Assembly: GCF_002002725.1 (NCBI RefSeq)
Contig: NZ_MUNW01000064.1
Coordinates: 62,001-126,000, forward strand
Origin: Sinorhizobium sp. A49
GTDB taxonomy: Bacteria > Pseudomonadota > Alphaproteobacteria > Rhizobiales > Rhizobiaceae
Length of the DNA stretch: 64,000 nt
Direction of reading: 5' to 3'
The notes beneath the pieces are model-generated. The model was given only the letters and a program-made list of their open reading frames with translations, had not been told where the DNA came from and made no database searches. Below are positions 19,548-28,240 of the stretch, piece by piece (within the stretch, counting starts at the first letter, position 1; the number at the start of each line of letters is the position of its first letter). The position numbers were made by a program, and so were the translations under genes.

Positions 19548-20243
19548 ATGAAACGTCATGCCAGCAATTTGGTCGCGATCGCCATCGCGGCCAGCACTAT
19601 TCTTGCCGCCGCCAATGCGCAGGCTTTCACGCCTGCTGCGACATCCGGAACCACTGCCAAGAACAGCGATGTCGTCCTCGTCGCGACGCAGAGAAAGCCG
19701 CCGAAACAGTTCTGGCGCACCAAGGTTCACTTCAGCACCGACGAAGCTCCCGGCACGATCATTGTCGATACCAACAACAAGTTTCTCTACTACATCGACG
19801 GTCCGAACCGCGCGACCCGCTACGGCATCGGCGTCGGTCGCGAAGGCTTCGGCTGGTCGGGTGTGGTGAAAGTGGGCCGCAAGGCGGAATGGCCGAGCTG
19901 GACACCGCCGAAGGAAATGCGCGTACGCGAAGCGGCCAAGGGTCGCATCCTGCCGGTCACCCAAGAGGGCGGCATCGACAACCCACTCGGCGCGCGCGCC
20001 ATGTATCTCTACAAGGGCGGTCGCGACACCATCTTCCGCATCCACGGCACCAACCAGCCGTGGACGATCGGCCAGAACATGTCTTCAGGCTGCATCCGCA
20101 TGATGAACGACGATGTCGAGCATCTCTATGAGCGCGCCGACGTCGGCACCAAGGTGATCGTCATCGGTCCCGGCAGCAAGACCGGCGACACCTACTTCAA
20201 CGACCGCGGCGTCGATATCTTCCGTCAGATCTTCGGCGGCTGA
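19548..20243 (+). CDS. L,D-transpeptidase (YkuD domain), paralogue
   Basis: 231-residue exported protein, closely related to the product of the gene at 18583 over the YkuD domain (shared KAEWPSWTPPKEM and NPLGARAMYL segments). Signal peptide MKRHASNLVAIAIAASTILAAANAQA. The active site is IHGTNQPWTIGQNMSSGCIRM with the catalytic Cys near residue 182. It has a shorter linker than its neighbour and a C-terminal extension of 25 residues rich in Gly and Asp. ATG at 19548 follows GAGGGAATCGTAT. A strong terminator follows at 20263. Confidence 0.92.
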   Translation: MKRHASNLVAIAIAASTILAAANAQAFTPAATSGTTAKNSDVVLVATQRKPPKQFWRTKVHFSTDEAPGTIIVDTNNKFLYYIDGPNRATRYGIGVGREGFGWSGVVKVGRKAEWPSWTPPKEMRVREAAKGRILPVTQEGGIDNPLGARAMYLYKGGRDTIFRIHGTNQPWTIGQNMSSGCIRMMNDDVEHLYERADVGTKVIVIGPGSKTGDTYFNDRGVDIFRQIFGG

Positions 20244-20262
20244 TCCACTCGCCAGAGACACG

Positions 20263-20292
20263 AATGCCGGCGCATCGCGCCGGCATTTTTCG
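20263..20292 (+). terminator. Rho-independent terminator of the second L,D-transpeptidase gene
   Basis: AATGCCGGCGC and GCGCCGGCATT make an 11-bp stem with a 3-base loop (20263-20287), followed by TTTTTCGTTT. It may also act for glcF on the opposite strand, which ends at 20295. Confidence 0.85.
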
Positions 20293-20294
20293 TT

Positions 20295-21590
20295 TCACAA
20301 CCCGGCCGGCTTCGCCCCGCCATAGGCCCAGTCAAGCAATTCGACGGTGTGGACGATCGGGATCGCCGTGCCGGTGGCGATCTGGGTGATGCAGCCGATA
20401 TTGCCGGTGGCGATCACATCGGGCTTTGTCGCTGCGAGGTTCCTGACCTTGCGCGCTTTCAGCTTTTCAGAGATCTCCGGCTGCAGGATGTTGTAGGTGC
20501 CGGCTGAACCGCAACAGAGATGGCCTTCGGCCGGATCGCGCACGACGAAGCCTGCCTGCTTCAGCAATTGCTTCGGCGCCATGGTGATCTTCTGGCCATG
20601 TTGCATCGAACAGGCGGAATGATAGGTCACCGTCATCCCGCGCGGGTCCTGCGCCGGCAGGTCGAGCGTTGACAGGTACTCGGTGATGTCCTTTGCCATG
20701 GCCGAGACCCTCGCTGCCTTTTCCGCATAGGCGGGGTCGAGGCGCAGCATGTGGCCATAATCCTTGATCGTCGTGCCGCAGCCGGACGCGGTGATGATGA
20801 CCGCATCGAGACCGCCCTCGTCGGCGACCTTGAGCCAGGCATCGACATTGCGTCGGGCTGCGTCAAGCGCCTGTTCCTCCCGCCCCATGTGATGGACCAA
20901 CGCGCCGCAACAGCCCTCCCCGGCCGAGATGACCACCTCGATGCCGAGGCGGGTCAGGAGACGGATCGTCGCCTCGTTGATCTCCGGCTTCAAGACCGGT
21001 TGGGCGCAACCGTTCAAAAGCGCGACGCGGCCGACGCGCTTGCCGCTGGCGGCATGGGTACCCGGCATTGCGGTTTCCGAGGGCTCCGGCACCGCCTTCG
21101 GCGCCAGATCAAGCATCACGCCGAACGTCTTGAGCGCCGCGATCCGCTTCAGCACCTTGGAAAAGGGCCGTCCGAGAGCGGCCGCTTTCAATGCGAAGCG
21201 AAAGCGCGAGGGATAGGGCAAGACCTGCGCCAGCACCGCGCGGGCCAGCCTGTCCTTCAGTGGCCGCTTGTAGGTCTTTTCGATATGGATGCGGGCGTGA
21301 TCGACCAGATGCATGTAGTCGACACCCGACGGGCAGGTGGTCGTACAGGCAAGACAGGACAGACAGCGATCGATATGGGTCACGGTCTCCGTGTCGGCCG
21401 CCCGGCCGTTTTCGAGCATGTCCTTGATGAGATAAATGCGGCCCCGCGGGCTGTCGAGCTCGTCGCCCAGCGTCACATAGGTGGGACAGGTGGCGGTGCA
21501 AAAACCGCAATGCACGCATTTGCGCAGGATAGCCTCGGATTCGGCCACATGCGGATCGGCAAGCTGCGCGGGCGTAAAATTGGTCTGCAA
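20295..21590 (-). CDS. glcF: Glycolate oxidase iron-sulfur subunit
   Basis: Electron-transfer subunit of the membrane-associated glycolate oxidase GlcDEF, which converts glycolate to glyoxylate. The start chosen is TTG at 21588-21590 (MQTNFTPAQLADPHV), preceded by GGAG at 6 bases; the open frame extends to 21704 but family members start here. Two 4Fe-4S motifs are visible: CVHCGFCTATCP and CLSCLACTTTCP. Two C-terminal CCG domains carry the cysteine-rich signatures GCAQPVLKP, GEGCCGALVHH and HLCCGSAGTY. It is 431 residues, close to the rhizobial length. The gene ends the glcD-glcE-DUF4870-glcF cluster. Confidence 0.95.
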   Translation of the reverse strand: MQTNFTPAQLADPHVAESEAILRKCVHCGFCTATCPTYVTLGDELDSPRGRIYLIKDMLENGRAADTETVTHIDRCLSCLACTTTCPSGVDYMHLVDHARIHIEKTYKRPLKDRLARAVLAQVLPYPSRFRFALKAAALGRPFSKVLKRIAALKTFGVMLDLAPKAVPEPSETAMPGTHAASGKRVGRVALLNGCAQPVLKPEINEATIRLLTRLGIEVVISAGEGCCGALVHHMGREEQALDAARRNVDAWLKVADEGGLDAVIITASGCGTTIKDYGHMLRLDPAYAEKAARVSAMAKDITEYLSTLDLPAQDPRGMTVTYHSACSMQHGQKITMAPKQLLKQAGFVVRDPAEGHLCCGSAGTYNILQPEISEKLKARKVRNLAATKPDVIATGNIGCITQIATGTAIPIVHTVELLDWAYGGAKPAGL

Positions 21591-21720
21591 ACGCTTACTC
21601 CAATGTCGGGGCCCTGCCCCTGATGCGCGTCGCGATCCCTCGGGGATCGTTTGCGGCAATTCAAGCTCTTGTTTTTCCGCGTCGTTCTCGCAAAGCCGCG
21701 TCAATCCTGCGCGGCACTTT

Positions 21721-22101
21721 TTAGATCATCCAGCTTTCCGGGTTGCTGATCGGTTCTTCACGGGCGGCGCGCTGCAGGCCGACGACACAGCGCACGACGA
21801 TCCAGACCGCGGTGGCGATAAACCCGAGGAACCCGATCAGCAACACCATCAACAAGGCAGAGATGACGCTGAACAGCACCGCAATCCAGAACGTCCGGAT
21901 CGCCCAGGTATAATGCGTCTGCACCCAGGGCGCACCCTTGCCGCGGTTGAGATAGGCAAGCACGACGCCGATGATGGCGGTGATCCCGACGGCGAAAGCG
22001 ACGAGGTAGAGCACATAGATGACCTGGACGTTGACCTTGCCGGGTTCGAGCCAGCGATCGGTCTCTCTGGGAGACGGAGCCCGCGGACCGTTGTCACTCA
22101 T
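21721..22101 (-). CDS. DUF4870-like small membrane protein inside the glc operon
   Basis: 126-residue protein with about three membrane segments (VIYVLYLVAFAVGITAIIGVVLAYL, FWIAVLFSVISALLMVL, and GFIATAVWIVVRCVVGLQRA), a charged N-terminus and the DUF4870-like HYTWAIRTF and CVVGLQRA elements. ATG at 22101 is preceded by GAGGGAGG. It lies 33 bp downstream of glcE and 130 bp upstream of glcF on the same strand, so it is probably transcribed with them. No function is known. Membrane anchoring of the GlcEF part would be a natural hypothesis, but the sequence does not show it. Confidence 0.75.
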   Translation of the reverse strand: MSDNGPRAPSPRETDRWLEPGKVNVQVIYVLYLVAFAVGITAIIGVVLAYLNRGKGAPWVQTHYTWAIRTFWIAVLFSVISALLMVLLIGFLGFIATAVWIVVRCVVGLQRAAREEPISNPESWMI

Positions 22102-22134
22102 CGATACCTCCCTCTCTCGTCATGTGTCCGTGCC

Positions 22135-23346
22135 TCAGGAGACTGCCTGCATCCGGCCTGGATTGAAAATCCGCTGCGGATCGAACTTCTCCCGGACGCG
22201 TTCGCTCAAAAGCGCCACCGGCGCCGGTTGCGGCTCGAACGACGGAATGGTCGCTCGAAAGGCGTCGTTTGCGCGAACAAGGGTCGCATGGCCGCCGCCG
22301 AGCGCCTTGATATAACGGCGCACCAGTGCGGCCTCGGGATCCGCCTCCATTCGCAGCCACACAAGCCCGCCCTGCCAGTCGTAGAAGGCATCGACCCCCG
22401 TCTGCAGCCGCAAGGCGGCGACCAGCTGGTGCCCCGCCGAGGGCGCAACGGAGACGCGCCAGAGCGGCCGCTCCGTGCCGTCGGCATAAGGCTTCACATC
22501 GCGGATCTCCGACCAGAGTGCCACAGTCTGCTCCTCGCCGAGCCGCGTGACCGCACCGAACCGTTGGAGCGCCTTCGACAGTTTCTCAATCCGCATCGAC
22601 ACGGAAGCCAGCAAACCCTCGAGCCGAAGGACGGTCGCCGCGCCGTCCGGCAGCAAGCCGCCGATGAACCGGCCGCGCACGCTCTCGGCCAGATGTGCCG
22701 CACCTGACACCTCGACCGTTTGCGCCATGGCTTCCGCCATCACGGCGGCCGCCTCGGCATCGTTTAACCCGGAGACCACGATGGTCTCGCAGGTCGGTGG
22801 CTTCGGCAGCACACGAAAGGTCAGTTCGGTCAGAATGCCGAGCGTGCCGTGGGAGCCGGCAAGCAGCTTGACCAGATCGAGGCCGGTCACATTCTTCATC
22901 ACCCGGCCGCCGGCCTTGATCGCGTCGCCTCGACCATTGACGAAACGGACGCCGAGCAGGCTGTCGCGTGCGGCACCGGCGATGATGCGCCGCGGCCCGG
23001 AGACATTGGCCGCAAACACCCCACCAATCGTCGGCTCGCCGGTCGTTGCAAAGACCGGGCGATGGTCCATCGGCTCGAAGGACAGCATCTGCCGGTTTTC
23101 GGCAAGTGCCGCCTCAATCTCGGCAAGCGGCGTGCCGGCGAGCGCGCTGACGGTCATTTCCGCCGGATTGTAAGTGACGATGCCGGAGAGGCGACGGGTG
23201 GACAGCACCCGATCGGCGCGCACGGGGTTGCCGAGGCCGGATCGCGTGCCGCCGCCGATGACGGCAAGCGATGCCCTGTCAGCGGCCATCGCCCGAACGA
23301 CGGTCGCAATCCCCTCTTCGCTCGCGGGTTCGAAATGCACGATCAT
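22135..23346 (-). CDS. glcE: Glycolate oxidase FAD-binding subunit
   Basis: 403-residue FAD-binding subunit of the GlcDEF complex. The start chosen is the ATG at 23344-23346, which overlaps the glcD stop (ATGA) by 4 bp; the open frame continues upstream inside glcD and is not used. FAD-binding PCMH features are ASLAVIGGGTRSGLGNP near the start and VVSGPRRI-type NVSGPRRIIAGAARDSLLG with the VKLLAGSHGTLGILTELTFR region. The C-terminal cap ends with REKFDPQRIFNPGRM, the usual GlcE/GlcD ending. Confidence 0.95.
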   Translation of the reverse strand: MIVHFEPASEEGIATVVRAMAADRASLAVIGGGTRSGLGNPVRADRVLSTRRLSGIVTYNPAEMTVSALAGTPLAEIEAALAENRQMLSFEPMDHRPVFATTGEPTIGGVFAANVSGPRRIIAGAARDSLLGVRFVNGRGDAIKAGGRVMKNVTGLDLVKLLAGSHGTLGILTELTFRVLPKPPTCETIVVSGLNDAEAAAVMAEAMAQTVEVSGAAHLAESVRGRFIGGLLPDGAATVLRLEGLLASVSMRIEKLSKALQRFGAVTRLGEEQTVALWSEIRDVKPYADGTERPLWRVSVAPSAGHQLVAALRLQTGVDAFYDWQGGLVWLRMEADPEAALVRRYIKALGGGHATLVRANDAFRATIPSFEPQPAPVALLSERVREKFDPQRIFNPGRMQAVS

Positions 23347-24782
23347 GCGGCAGGGCGTCCTTCGAGCGGAAAGACCTTGGACGGGTTCAGGATCCATTGC
23401 GGATCGAAGGCGGCGCGCGCCGCCATCTGCTGGTCGAGATCGGTCTGGGTGAACTGATGCAGCATGAGGTCGCGCTTCTCGATGCCAACGCCATGTTCGC
23501 CGGTGAGGCATCCGCCGGCGTCGACGCAGAGCTTGAGGATGTCATTGCCGGCGCTTTCTGCGCGCGCAGCATCTTCGGGGTCATTGATGTTGTAGAGGAT
23601 CAGCGGATGCATGTTGCCGTCGCCGGCATGAAACACATTGGCGACACGCAGGCCATAGGAAGCGACGATCTCGCCGGTGCGGCGCAGAACGTGGGACAAC
23701 TGGCTGAGCGGCACGGTGCCGTCCATGCAGATATAGTCGGCGATGCGTCCGGTCGCGCCGAACGCCGATTTTCGCCCCTTCCAGATCAGCGCCGCCTCGA
23801 GCGCCGACTGGCTTTCCTTGATGGTGGTGACGCCATGGCGGCGGGCAACGTCGATGATGCTTGAAAGCATCGCGTCCATCTCGGCTTCCGAACCTTCGAC
23901 TTCGACGATCAACAGGGCTTCGACATCGAGGGGATAGCCGGCATGGGCAAAGGCTTCGCAGATCTCGATGGCCGGCTTGTCCATGAACTCCATGGCGACG
24001 GGAATGATGCCGGAACCGATGACGTCGCCGACGCAGGCACCGGCGGCCTCCGACGAGGCAAAGCCGAACAGCACCGGGCGGGCGCCCTCGGGCTTGGCGA
24101 CCAGCCGCACAGTTGCTTCCGTCACGATGCCGAGCTGCCCTTCCGAACCGCAGACGAGACCGAGCAGGTCATAGCCGGCGGCATCGAGCGCCTTGCCACC
24201 GAGATCGATGATCGTGCCGTCGAACAGAACCATCTTCACGCCCAACAGATTGTTGGTGGTGACGCCGTATTTCAGGCAATGGGCGCCACCGGAATTCATG
24301 CCGATGTTGCCGCCGATGGTGCAGGCGAGCTGTGAACTCGGATCGGGAGCATAGAAGAAGCCGTCGGCGGACACGGCTTCGGAAATATTCAGATTGGTGA
24401 CGCCCGCCTGAACCGTTGCCGTGCGGTTGAAGAAGTCGATGTCGAGGATGCGCGACATCTTCGACAGCCCGATCACGACGGCGTCTTCCTGCGGGATGGC
24501 GCCGCCGGAAAGCGAGGTGCCCGCGCCGCGCGGCACGACGGGAATGCCATAACGGCTGCAGTACTTAAGAACGGCGGCAACCTGCTCGGTCGTTTCAGGC
24601 AAGGCGACAAGGAGCGGCATGCGGCGATAGGCGATGAAGGCGTCGGTCTCGAACGGCTTCAATCCGCGCTCGTCGCTGATCAGGCAGCCCGGAGGCAAGA
24701 GGTCGGCGAGGTCGGCGGCGATTTCGCGTCGGCGGGCGATGACGGCCGGTTTTGGCTGCAGAAAGCCGATCGTTTCCGCCAT
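23343..24782 (-). CDS. glcD: Glycolate oxidase catalytic FAD subunit
   Basis: Flavoprotein subunit that oxidises glycolate, 479 residues. Start is the ATG at 24780-24782 (MAETIGFLQPKP), preceded by GGAGGATTTG. The PCMH FAD-binding domain shows PVVPRGAGTSLSGGAIP and GVTTNNLLGVKMVLFDG. The C-terminal domain has the catalytic-core His in HAGDGNMHPLILYN and ends GEHGVGIEKRDLM...FDPQWILNPSKVFP. A divergent LysR gene starts 107 bp away and is the likely regulator. Confidence 0.95.
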   Translation of the reverse strand: MAETIGFLQPKPAVIARRREIAADLADLLPPGCLISDERGLKPFETDAFIAYRRMPLLVALPETTEQVAAVLKYCSRYGIPVVPRGAGTSLSGGAIPQEDAVVIGLSKMSRILDIDFFNRTATVQAGVTNLNISEAVSADGFFYAPDPSSQLACTIGGNIGMNSGGAHCLKYGVTTNNLLGVKMVLFDGTIIDLGGKALDAAGYDLLGLVCGSEGQLGIVTEATVRLVAKPEGARPVLFGFASSEAAGACVGDVIGSGIIPVAMEFMDKPAIEICEAFAHAGYPLDVEALLIVEVEGSEAEMDAMLSSIIDVARRHGVTTIKESQSALEAALIWKGRKSAFGATGRIADYICMDGTVPLSQLSHVLRRTGEIVASYGLRVANVFHAGDGNMHPLILYNINDPEDAARAESAGNDILKLCVDAGGCLTGEHGVGIEKRDLMLHQFTQTDLDQQMAARAAFDPQWILNPSKVFPLEGRPAA

Positions 24783-24888
24783 CAAATCCTCCGCCCAGAT
24801 GTCAATTGGTTCATTTTCTTTACCACTAGGACAGCCCCCTCGCAAATGCTATTGAGCTTCTCCATTTCGGAAACAATGGCAACGATTG

Positions 24889-25785
24889 ATGACGAATTTA
24901 GGCGATCTTGAGATTTTTGCACGCGTCGTTTCCTCCGGCAGCATGTCGGCAGCGGGCCGGACGCTCGGATTTTCCCCGGCGGTCATCTCCAAACGGATCA
25001 AGCGGCTGGAAGATCGGCTGGGCACGCGGCTCCTGCAGCGCACCACCCGGCAGATCTCGCTGACCGAGGCGGGCCAGGGCTTCTACGACCGCGTGCTCGG
25101 CATCCTGACAGGCATTGAGGAGGCGGAAGCCTATGCGTCCGGGCGCTCGTCGCAGGCGCAGGGCGTGCTTCGCATTTCGGCACCGACATCCTTTGGACGC
25201 ATGCATATCGCGCCACATCTGACCGGCTTCATGAAGGACCATCTGGACCTCAAGCTGCATATCGTCTTGACCGACGACTTTACCGATATCGTCGCCGACG
25301 GCTTCGACATGGCCGTGCGCATCGGCGAGCTTACCGATTCGAGCCTGGTGGCGCGCAAGCTCGCGCCGGTCCGCCGGCTGCTTTGCGCCTCACCCGATTA
25401 CATCGCCCGCAACGGCGCGCCGAGCGAGATCGGCGACCTTGCCCGGCATTTCTGCCTGCCCGCCCACAACAACGACAACTGGAAGCTCGAAGGCCCCGAA
25501 GGCTCGCTCGTCTGGCATCCCGAGGGACCGCTTGTGACCAATTCGTCGGAGATCGTGCGGGCCGCAGTGATCGCCGGCGCCGGTATTGCGCTGCGGTCCA
25601 CCTGGGATATCGGCCCGGAACTGCGCAGTGGCCAATTGGTACAGGTGCTGCCGCAATGGGAAGGTTCGAAGAACCTGACGCTTTCGGCCGTTTACCCGAG
25701 CCGGCAGTTCCTGCCGGCCAAGGTGCGCCTGTTCATCGATTATCTCGCCACGCTTTACGGGCCCGTCCCCTACTGGGAGCAGTAG
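24889..25785 (+). CDS. LysR family transcriptional regulator, divergent from glcDEF
   Basis: 298-residue regulator. The ATG at 24889 (MTNLGDLEIFARVVSSGSMS) is preferred over the TTG immediately before it. The N-terminal helix-turn-helix is SAAGRTLGFSPAVISKRIKRLEDRLGTRLLQRTTR, and a periplasmic-binding-like effector domain (GVLRISAPTSFGRMHIAPHL onward) follows. By position, divergent from glcD with 106 bp between the starts, it is likely to respond to a glycolate-pathway metabolite; the actual effector is unknown. Confidence 0.9.
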   Translation: MTNLGDLEIFARVVSSGSMSAAGRTLGFSPAVISKRIKRLEDRLGTRLLQRTTRQISLTEAGQGFYDRVLGILTGIEEAEAYASGRSSQAQGVLRISAPTSFGRMHIAPHLTGFMKDHLDLKLHIVLTDDFTDIVADGFDMAVRIGELTDSSLVARKLAPVRRLLCASPDYIARNGAPSEIGDLARHFCLPAHNNDNWKLEGPEGSLVWHPEGPLVTNSSEIVRAAVIAGAGIALRSTWDIGPELRSGQLVQVLPQWEGSKNLTLSAVYPSRQFLPAKVRLFIDYLATLYGPVPYWEQ

Positions 25786-25788
25786 ACA

Positions 25789-27063
25789 CTACTTGTGCTC
25801 ACCGTCGCCGTGATGGTGGCGGATACGGCGAACGATGAGCCAGACGCCGGCCACCGCGAAGGGTACCGCAAGTCCGGTCAAAAGGCCGGGATCGATCGGC
25901 AGTTCGTGGCTGACGGCCTTGGCGAGATAGCCGAACAGACCGACGACGTAATAGGAGATGGCGGCGACCGACAGGCCCTCGACGGTCTGCTGCAGCCGCA
26001 ACTGCAGCTTCGCCCGCCGGTCCATCGAGTTCAACAGTGCGCTGTTCTGCCGTTCCAGTTCGACATCGACCCAGCTGCGCAGGAGCGCGGTGGCGCGCGC
26101 CAGCTTGCGCGACAGGTTCGCCTGCCGCTCTTCGACCGACTGGCAGGTGCGCATGGCCGGTGCCAGCCGGCGCTCGAGAAAGGTGCCGATCGTCTCGTAG
26201 CCGGGGACCGCCGTTTCGGCGAGCGTGCGGATGCGTTCCTGGACGATGCCGTAGTAGGCGCGGCTGGCGCCGAAGCGATAGAGGCTAAGCGCAGCCCCTG
26301 CCTCCAGATCGGCTGCAAGCCTTGTGATCTCCGCCAGCATGTCGTCCGCCTCTTCGCGGACGTTTTCCTTCATGCGCTGGGTGATCGCCGTCAGGCCGTC
26401 TTCGGTGCGACGGATCTCCGGCGATAGCGACTGCGCCAGCGGCAGGCCGACCATCGCCAGCGTGCGATAGGTTTCGATATCGAGCAGACGCTGGATCAAG
26501 GCACCGGTTCCGGCCTCGGTCATGCCGCGGTCGATCACCAGGATCTGCGTGAGGCCATCGCCGTTCTGGCGAAAGTCCGTCACGAGGATCGCCTGGCCGT
26601 TCTTCGTCTCACTGTAACAGAGGCTGGTCGGGTCGAAGACCTTGATCGCCTCGCGGGTTTCCGGAGAATCGGCCCGGATCTCCAGACGAATGCCCGAGAT
26701 GAGCGAGCCGGGCGGCGAAAAGCCGTCGCCGAACGGATGGATCTCCACCTCGCCGCCGAACCGTTCCGGCGCCGGGCCATCCCAGAAATAGGTCGAAAAT
26801 TCCGTATGCCGCTCCCAGCGCAACGTGCCCTGCCCCCAGGCCATGGCATGATGGTTGGCATCGCGTCCGGGCGGGGCGATGCCGCGCGAGCGCGACAGTT
26901 CCGACAGAACCGCATGGTCGACGATCGAGCCGCCCTCGGTCATGAAGGCGAGCTGAAAGATCACGCGCGGCGTCGCCACCAGGGCGTAAGGCCGCGAATG
27001 GACCTCGCCCAGTGCCTGCGCCCGCATCGGCGCGACCGGAAATGCAAAACTTCCCTTAGCCAT
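25789..27063 (-). CDS. DUF3422 family membrane-anchored protein
   Basis: 424-residue protein from the ATG at 27061-27063 (MAKGSFAFPVAPMRAQALGEVH); the longer open frame to 27084 is not supported. DUF3422 features are HSRPYALVATPRVIFQLAFM at the N-terminus, FSTYFWDG, and central helical segments with many Arg and Glu residues (about 250-370) that look like coiled coil. Two membrane segments close the C-terminus (AAISYYVVGLFGYLAKAV and LLTGLAVPFAVAGVWLIV), followed by a His-rich tail. The family has no known function; the topology suggests a large cytoplasmic domain on a membrane hairpin. It is convergent with the LysR gene, which stops 4 bp away. Confidence 0.88.
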   Translation of the reverse strand: MAKGSFAFPVAPMRAQALGEVHSRPYALVATPRVIFQLAFMTEGGSIVDHAVLSELSRSRGIAPPGRDANHHAMAWGQGTLRWERHTEFSTYFWDGPAPERFGGEVEIHPFGDGFSPPGSLISGIRLEIRADSPETREAIKVFDPTSLCYSETKNGQAILVTDFRQNGDGLTQILVIDRGMTEAGTGALIQRLLDIETYRTLAMVGLPLAQSLSPEIRRTEDGLTAITQRMKENVREEADDMLAEITRLAADLEAGAALSLYRFGASRAYYGIVQERIRTLAETAVPGYETIGTFLERRLAPAMRTCQSVEERQANLSRKLARATALLRSWVDVELERQNSALLNSMDRRAKLQLRLQQTVEGLSVAAISYYVVGLFGYLAKAVSHELPIDPGLLTGLAVPFAVAGVWLIVRRIRHHHGDGEHK

Positions 27064-27161
27064 GAAGCGCTTTGTCCCCCTCACGCGTTCATCATCACTT
27101 TCTTATCAATCGAATGAGCAAAAGCAAAAGGACGCATTGCCGCAGTTTGACTTTTGTCAGG

Positions 27162-27175
27162 CTTGGCGGACCAAG
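27162..27175 (+). promoter_or_regulatory. FadR-family operator-like palindrome
   Basis: CTTGGCGGACCAAG contains TTGGCGGACCA, which matches the GntR/FadR consensus TNGTNNNACNA at all but one base. It lies 35 bp upstream of the promoter of the GntR gene at 27247, consistent with autoregulation. The match is short and could be chance. Confidence 0.4.
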
Positions 27176-27195
27176 GGGCGAAGTGGACAAGGAAA

Positions 27196-27224
27196 TTGAC
27201 CAGTTGACTGCCGATGCCTAGATT
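27196..27224 (+). promoter_or_regulatory. Promoter of the GntR regulator gene
   Basis: TTGACC (27196-27201) and TAGATT (27219-27224) with 17 bp spacing. The start point near 27231 leaves a short leader with GGGAGA before the GTG at 27247, and it excludes the earlier ATG at 27214. Confidence 0.6.
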
Positions 27225-27246
27225 GCCGCGCATGGGAGACCCAAGC

Positions 27247-28035
27247 GTGACCGAAGACCAGATCGACCTCTATGCCCGCATCAGCCACAGCCGCACGGCG
27301 GACGAGGTGGTCCAGCAGATCGAGCTTCTCATCCTCGAAGGCATCCTGCGTGACGGCGACCGCTTGCCCGGCGAACGGGAATTGTCGAAGCGCTTCGACG
27401 TATCGCGGCCGATCCTGCGCGAAGCGCTGAAGGAACTGGAGGCGCGCGGGCTCGTCGAGAGCCGCCACGGCGGCGGCACCTTCGTTGCCGATGTCGTCGG
27501 CGAAGTCTTCTCCAAGCCGCTGATCGAGCTGATCGGCCGCCACCACAAGGCGACGCAGGACTATCTCGAATATCGCCGGGAGCTCGAAGGCCTGACCGCG
27601 GAGCTGGCAGCAAGCCGCGCCACCGACTTCGACCGCGACATCCTCACCCGCATCATCGAGCGCATGCGGACTGCCCACCGCGATGGCGATTTCAACGATG
27701 AGCTTGCCTCAGACGTCGAATTGCACCAGGCGATCGGCGAAAGTGCCCACAACATCATACTGATGCACACGCTGCGCGCCTGCTATCGGCTGCTGACGCA
27801 GGGGATCTTCTTTCACCGCAACTCGGTCTTCGATGCGCCCGGCGCGCGCGACCGGCTGCTCGCCCAGCATGAAGCGATCTACGACGCGATCATGGCCGGC
27901 GACCCGAAAGCCGCCAAGGCCGCAGCCCAAAGCCACATCGATTTTGTCGCAGCCTCCACCCGCGAGGCGGAGCGCACCGGCGAATGGGCACGCATCGCCC
28001 GGCTGCGGCTGCAGCAACGCGACCAGGCGAGCTGA
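27247..28035 (+). CDS. GntR/FadR family transcriptional regulator (FCD domain)
   Basis: 262-residue regulator. The GTG at 27247 is chosen because GGAGA lies 8 bases upstream and the promoter at 27196-27224 places the transcript start after the earlier ATG at 27214. The winged helix-turn-helix is PGERELSKRFDVSRPILREALKELEARGLVESRHGGGTFV. The FCD ligand-binding domain follows with metal-binding positions such as DVELHQAIGESAHNIILM and the C-terminal HEAIYDAIMAGD...AKAAAQSHIDFV. FCD members such as PdhR and LldR sense organic acids. No target gene is obvious beside it. Confidence 0.9.
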   Translation: MTEDQIDLYARISHSRTADEVVQQIELLILEGILRDGDRLPGERELSKRFDVSRPILREALKELEARGLVESRHGGGTFVADVVGEVFSKPLIELIGRHHKATQDYLEYRRELEGLTAELAASRATDFDRDILTRIIERMRTAHRDGDFNDELASDVELHQAIGESAHNIILMHTLRACYRLLTQGIFFHRNSVFDAPGARDRLLAQHEAIYDAIMAGDPKAAKAAAQSHIDFVAASTREAERTGEWARIARLRLQQRDQAS

Positions 28036-28240
28036 AAGCCAGGCCAACGCCCGGCTGCCGCCCTGCTGGCAAAGCCGGCGCGAAGGAACCATATTCTGTC
28101 GCATAGGGACCACAGTTGGCAGCGAAGCTGACCGCATATCCGGCGGCCGACGCTGTGCGACATTTACACACAACGCGACGCTGGCATACTGGCCGGTAAA
28201 CCTAGAGAACACTGATTCGCTAAGAGGAGAGCAAACGACC

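Noticed and set aside
28089..28120. GGAAC before the NUDIX gene as an EcfG promoter
   Set aside because: No CGTT lies at 16 or 17 bases; GGAAC alone is common.
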